Position numbers and translations under genes: made by a program. 64,000 nt of DNA from Leisingera sp. ANG-M1 (lineage in GTDB: Bacteria; Pseudomonadota; Alphaproteobacteria; Rhodobacterales; Rhodobacteraceae): contig NZ_JWLC01000024.1 of the NCBI RefSeq assembly GCF_000813745.1, positions 1 to 64,000 on the forward strand, written 5' to 3'. Positions 62,097 to 64,000 of the stretch are shown here, one piece after another (position 1 is the first letter of the stretch; the number at the start of each line of letters is the position of its first letter). The notes under the pieces are model-generated. The model was not told where the DNA came from. It saw only the letters and a list, made by a program, of their open reading frames with translations, and ran no database searches.

Positions 62097-62158
62097 TTGG
62101 AGCACGAATCCCGGGCATCTCCCCGGGGCAGGTTTCATACAGGTTTGAGGGGGCACCC

Positions 62159-63862
62159 ATGAAGAACACGATGACCAATTCGCTGAACGGCGCAGAGGCG
62201 ATGGTGCGCTCTCTGGAGGCGCATGGCGTCACACATATCTTTGGCCTCTGCGGCGACACCACGCTGCCGTTTTATGATGCGATGAACCGGCTCGAGCACG
62301 GCATTACCCATGTGCTGACCCGCGACGAGCGCAGTGCCGCCTATATGGCCGACGGCTTCTCCCGCGTGACCGGCCGGGTTGGCGTGTGCGAGGGCCCCTC
62401 GGGCGGCGGCGCCACCTACATCCTTCCGGGGCTGATCGAGGCCAACGAAAGCTCTTATGCGGTGCTGTCGATCACCACTGACATCTCGGTCGGCTCCTAC
62501 GGCAAGTACCCGCTGACCGAGGTCGACCAGGAAACCCTGATGGGGCCGCTGACCAAGTTCAACACGGTGATCAAGCGCGCCGATCACATCCCGCGCATGG
62601 TGCGCCAGGCGTTTCGGGCGATGACCACCGGCCGCTCCGGCTCGGCGCACTTGGGGCTGCCGTATGATATCCAGTATGACGCCGTGCAGAGCGATGACAT
62701 CTGGGGCGATCCCAAGCATCAGAGCTACCCCTCCTACCGCGCGGCCCCCGAGCCGGGCGCAGCCGAGGCCGCAGTGGAAGCCATCCTCACCGCCAAATCG
62801 CCGCTGATCGTCTGCGGCGGCGGCGTCGTGATCTCCGGCGCGATGGAGGAGCTGGGCACGCTTGCCTCCCGCCTCGACATTGCCGTCGGCACCTCGATCT
62901 CCGGCAAGGGCTCGCTGGCCGACACCCACCCGCAGTCGCTGGGCGTGGTCGGCTCCAACGGCGGCACCAATGAGACCTGGGAGATGATGGAGGCGGCGGA
63001 TCTGGTGGTCTTCATGGGCTGCCGCGCGGGCTCCACCACCACCTCGCGCTGGGAGGCGCCCAAGCCCGGCCAGCGTATCGTGCATTTTGACAACGACCCG
63101 ATGACCATCGGCGCCAACTACCCGACCGAAGTCGGCGTGGTCGCCGACCTGAAACTGGCCCTGCAGGCGGTGAACGCCTATCTGGACGGCCGCGCAGGCG
63201 ACGTGCCCTCCTTTGGCGGGGCTGCCAAGGTGGCCGACATCAAGCAGCGCAAGTTTGCCAAGTTCGAGGAACTGGCAAACAGCAATACCGGGCAGGTGCT
63301 TCCGGAGCAAATCATCCACGCGCTGAACCAGAACCTGCCCGATGATGCCATTGTGGTTTCCGACCCCGGCACCAGCTGTCCCTATTACAACGCCTATTCG
63401 CAGCAGAAACACCCGGGCCGCCAGTACATCACCAACCGTGCGCACGGCGCGCTGGGGTATTCTCTGTCGGCGTCGCTCGGCGCTTGGTTCGGGCGGCCCT
63501 CCAGCAAGGTTGTGGGGATGATGGGCGATGGGTCCTTCAACTTCACCTGCGGCGAGCTGGAGACCGTGGTGCGCTGCAACGCGCCGATCACCTATGTGGT
63601 ATTCTCCAACGCCAACTTCGGCTGGATCAAGGCAAGCCAGCGCGACGATTGCGAGAAGCGTTACTACAATGTCGACTTCAACCGCACCAATCACGCGGCG
63701 GTGGCCGAGGCATTCGGTGTCAAGACCTGGCGGGTGGAGAAGCCGGAAGATCTGGATCAAGCGATCAAGGAAGCCTTTGCCCATGACGGCCCGACTCTGA
63801 TTGATGTGGTCTGCCAGGCGCTGGAAGAAGCCGCCGCTCCGGTCCGCCGCTGGATGGGGTGA
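62159..63862 (+). CDS. ThDP-dependent enzyme of the acetolactate synthase family
   Basis: 567 residues from ATG 62159. The activating Glu is E57 ('LTRDERSAAYMADG'). The ThDP/metal motif is 'MMGDGSFNFTCGELETVV', ending with the Asn of 'VVFSNANFGW'. The family contains acetolactate synthase, sulfoacetaldehyde acetyltransferase, sulfopyruvate decarboxylase and oxalyl-CoA decarboxylase; no branch can be picked by eye. Near the TRAP importer, DadA-like oxidase and aminotransferase, it probably acts on the 2-oxo acid or aldehyde produced by deamination. 'GPSGGGATYILPGLIEANES' is unusually Gly-rich for the family. Confidence 0.85.
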   Translation: MKNTMTNSLNGAEAMVRSLEAHGVTHIFGLCGDTTLPFYDAMNRLEHGITHVLTRDERSAAYMADGFSRVTGRVGVCEGPSGGGATYILPGLIEANESSYAVLSITTDISVGSYGKYPLTEVDQETLMGPLTKFNTVIKRADHIPRMVRQAFRAMTTGRSGSAHLGLPYDIQYDAVQSDDIWGDPKHQSYPSYRAAPEPGAAEAAVEAILTAKSPLIVCGGGVVISGAMEELGTLASRLDIAVGTSISGKGSLADTHPQSLGVVGSNGGTNETWEMMEAADLVVFMGCRAGSTTTSRWEAPKPGQRIVHFDNDPMTIGANYPTEVGVVADLKLALQAVNAYLDGRAGDVPSFGGAAKVADIKQRKFAKFEELANSNTGQVLPEQIIHALNQNLPDDAIVVSDPGTSCPYYNAYSQQKHPGRQYITNRAHGALGYSLSASLGAWFGRPSSKVVGMMGDGSFNFTCGELETVVRCNAPITYVVFSNANFGWIKASQRDDCEKRYYNVDFNRTNHAAVAEAFGVKTWRVEKPEDLDQAIKEAFAHDGPTLIDVVCQALEEAAAPVRRWMG

Positions 63863-63878
63863 ACTGTTTCGGAATTGC

Positions 63879-63975
63879 ACCGCCCGGCTGCAGGCCGGGC
63901 AGCGCCCGTCCGCCCCCAGGGGCGGGCGCTACGCTTCCGCTCGCGGCCGGGCACTGCCCTTAGCACTTTGTTCCA
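63879..63975. repeat. GC-rich REP-like hairpin element, copy 2
   Basis: Starts ACCGCCCGGC, then TGCAGGCCGGGCAGCGCCCG, as in the copy at 55347, and then GGGGCGGGCGCT and GGGCACTGCCC. It contains two perfect GC hairpins. It begins 17 bp after the ThDP enzyme stop and probably ends that transcript. Confidence 0.65.
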
Positions 63976-64000
63976 AAACCCTGCTGGCTTGCAGCAACCG

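Noticed and set aside
62135-63880. A 581-codon open frame opposite the ThDP enzyme gene
   Set aside because: Antisense shadow: low-complexity Gly/His/Arg-rich translation, no ribosome site, and the plus strand encodes a conserved enzyme.
1-64000. CRISPR arrays, tRNA or rRNA genes, insertion sequences
   Set aside because: No regularly spaced repeats, cloverleaf-type sequences, rRNA segments or transposase genes were seen on either strand; weak structured RNAs could still be missed without a covariance search.

Overview
The window is high-GC, densely packed chromosomal DNA that most resembles a marine roseobacter-group alphaproteobacterium (Rhodobacteraceae, Leisingera/Phaeobacter/Ruegeria-like). 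This is inferred from a contiguous set of DMSP-demethylation genes (dmdC-dmdD-lysR-dmdB-dmdA), a NasS-NasT nitrate-sensing pair, many ABC and TRAP importers each next to its own hydrolases and LysR regulator, and the codon style. I found no rRNA, tRNA, CRISPR array, transposase or integrase. Coordinates were worked out by eye from the sequence; no alignments or database searches were run.

Layout. 3-3396 (minus): nasT-nasS, then a leader with a hexaloop hairpin and a strong terminator, then the periplasmic nitrate-binding protein, whose operon runs off the left edge. 3891-7142: a HxlR regulator with a conserved N-terminal Cys, divergent from a NADP reductase-like protein, a YqhD-like alcohol dehydrogenase and a Cys-nucleophile alpha/beta hydrolase; this looks like a reactive-electrophile/aldehyde module. 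7477-15045 (minus): a nine-gene, tightly coupled catabolic operon (SnoaL-like, VOC, SDR, DUF1989, 8-oxoguanine/cytosine deaminase-like amidohydrolase, PuuE-like deacetylase, amidase, NTF2-like, azoreductase). Divergent from it, 15329-34945 (plus) holds three complete ABC importers in a row (Liv-type, Rbs-type, Pot-type). Between and after them lie an amidase, two SGNH hydrolases, two LysR regulators, two paralogous small secreted proteins, and a thioredoxin-like/secreted-protein pair. Together, 7.5-35 kb reads as one large island for uptake and hydrolysis of unidentified nitrogen-containing (amide or N-heterocyclic) compounds.

35032-38677: a second HxlR regulator divergent from a Tat-exported metallo-beta-lactamase-fold hydrolase, then an acyl-CoA thioesterase and an isolated, lower-GC gene for what looks like a degenerate Nudix-fold protein. 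39048-42168: an orphan periplasmic substrate-binding protein in an operon with a membrane GGDEF-EAL protein, with no permease or ATPase nearby; this is a candidate ligand-to-c-di-GMP sensor. 42624-44420: an XRE-type regulator with a PAS-like C-terminus and a near-perfect palindromic operator, flanked by two unrecognised genes.

44639-52138: AraC regulator, then dmdC, dmdD, a LysR regulator, dmdB and dmdA, a complete route from DMSP through MMPA and MMPA-CoA to methylthioacryloyl-CoA and its hydrolysis. 52368-53880: an MFS transporter behind a textbook MerR-family promoter (19-bp spacer with an 18-bp dyad) but with no merR gene in the window. 53950-63862: class V aminotransferase, Asp/Glu-racemase-family protein, DadA-like FAD oxidoreductase, fused TRAP-TAXI permease, TAXI binding protein (all minus), then a divergent LysR regulator and a ThDP-dependent acetolactate-synthase-family enzyme. 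This looks like an uptake and catabolic cluster for an amino- or organosulfonate-like acid of unknown identity. Related GC-rich hairpin repeats sit at 55.35 kb and 63.88 kb.
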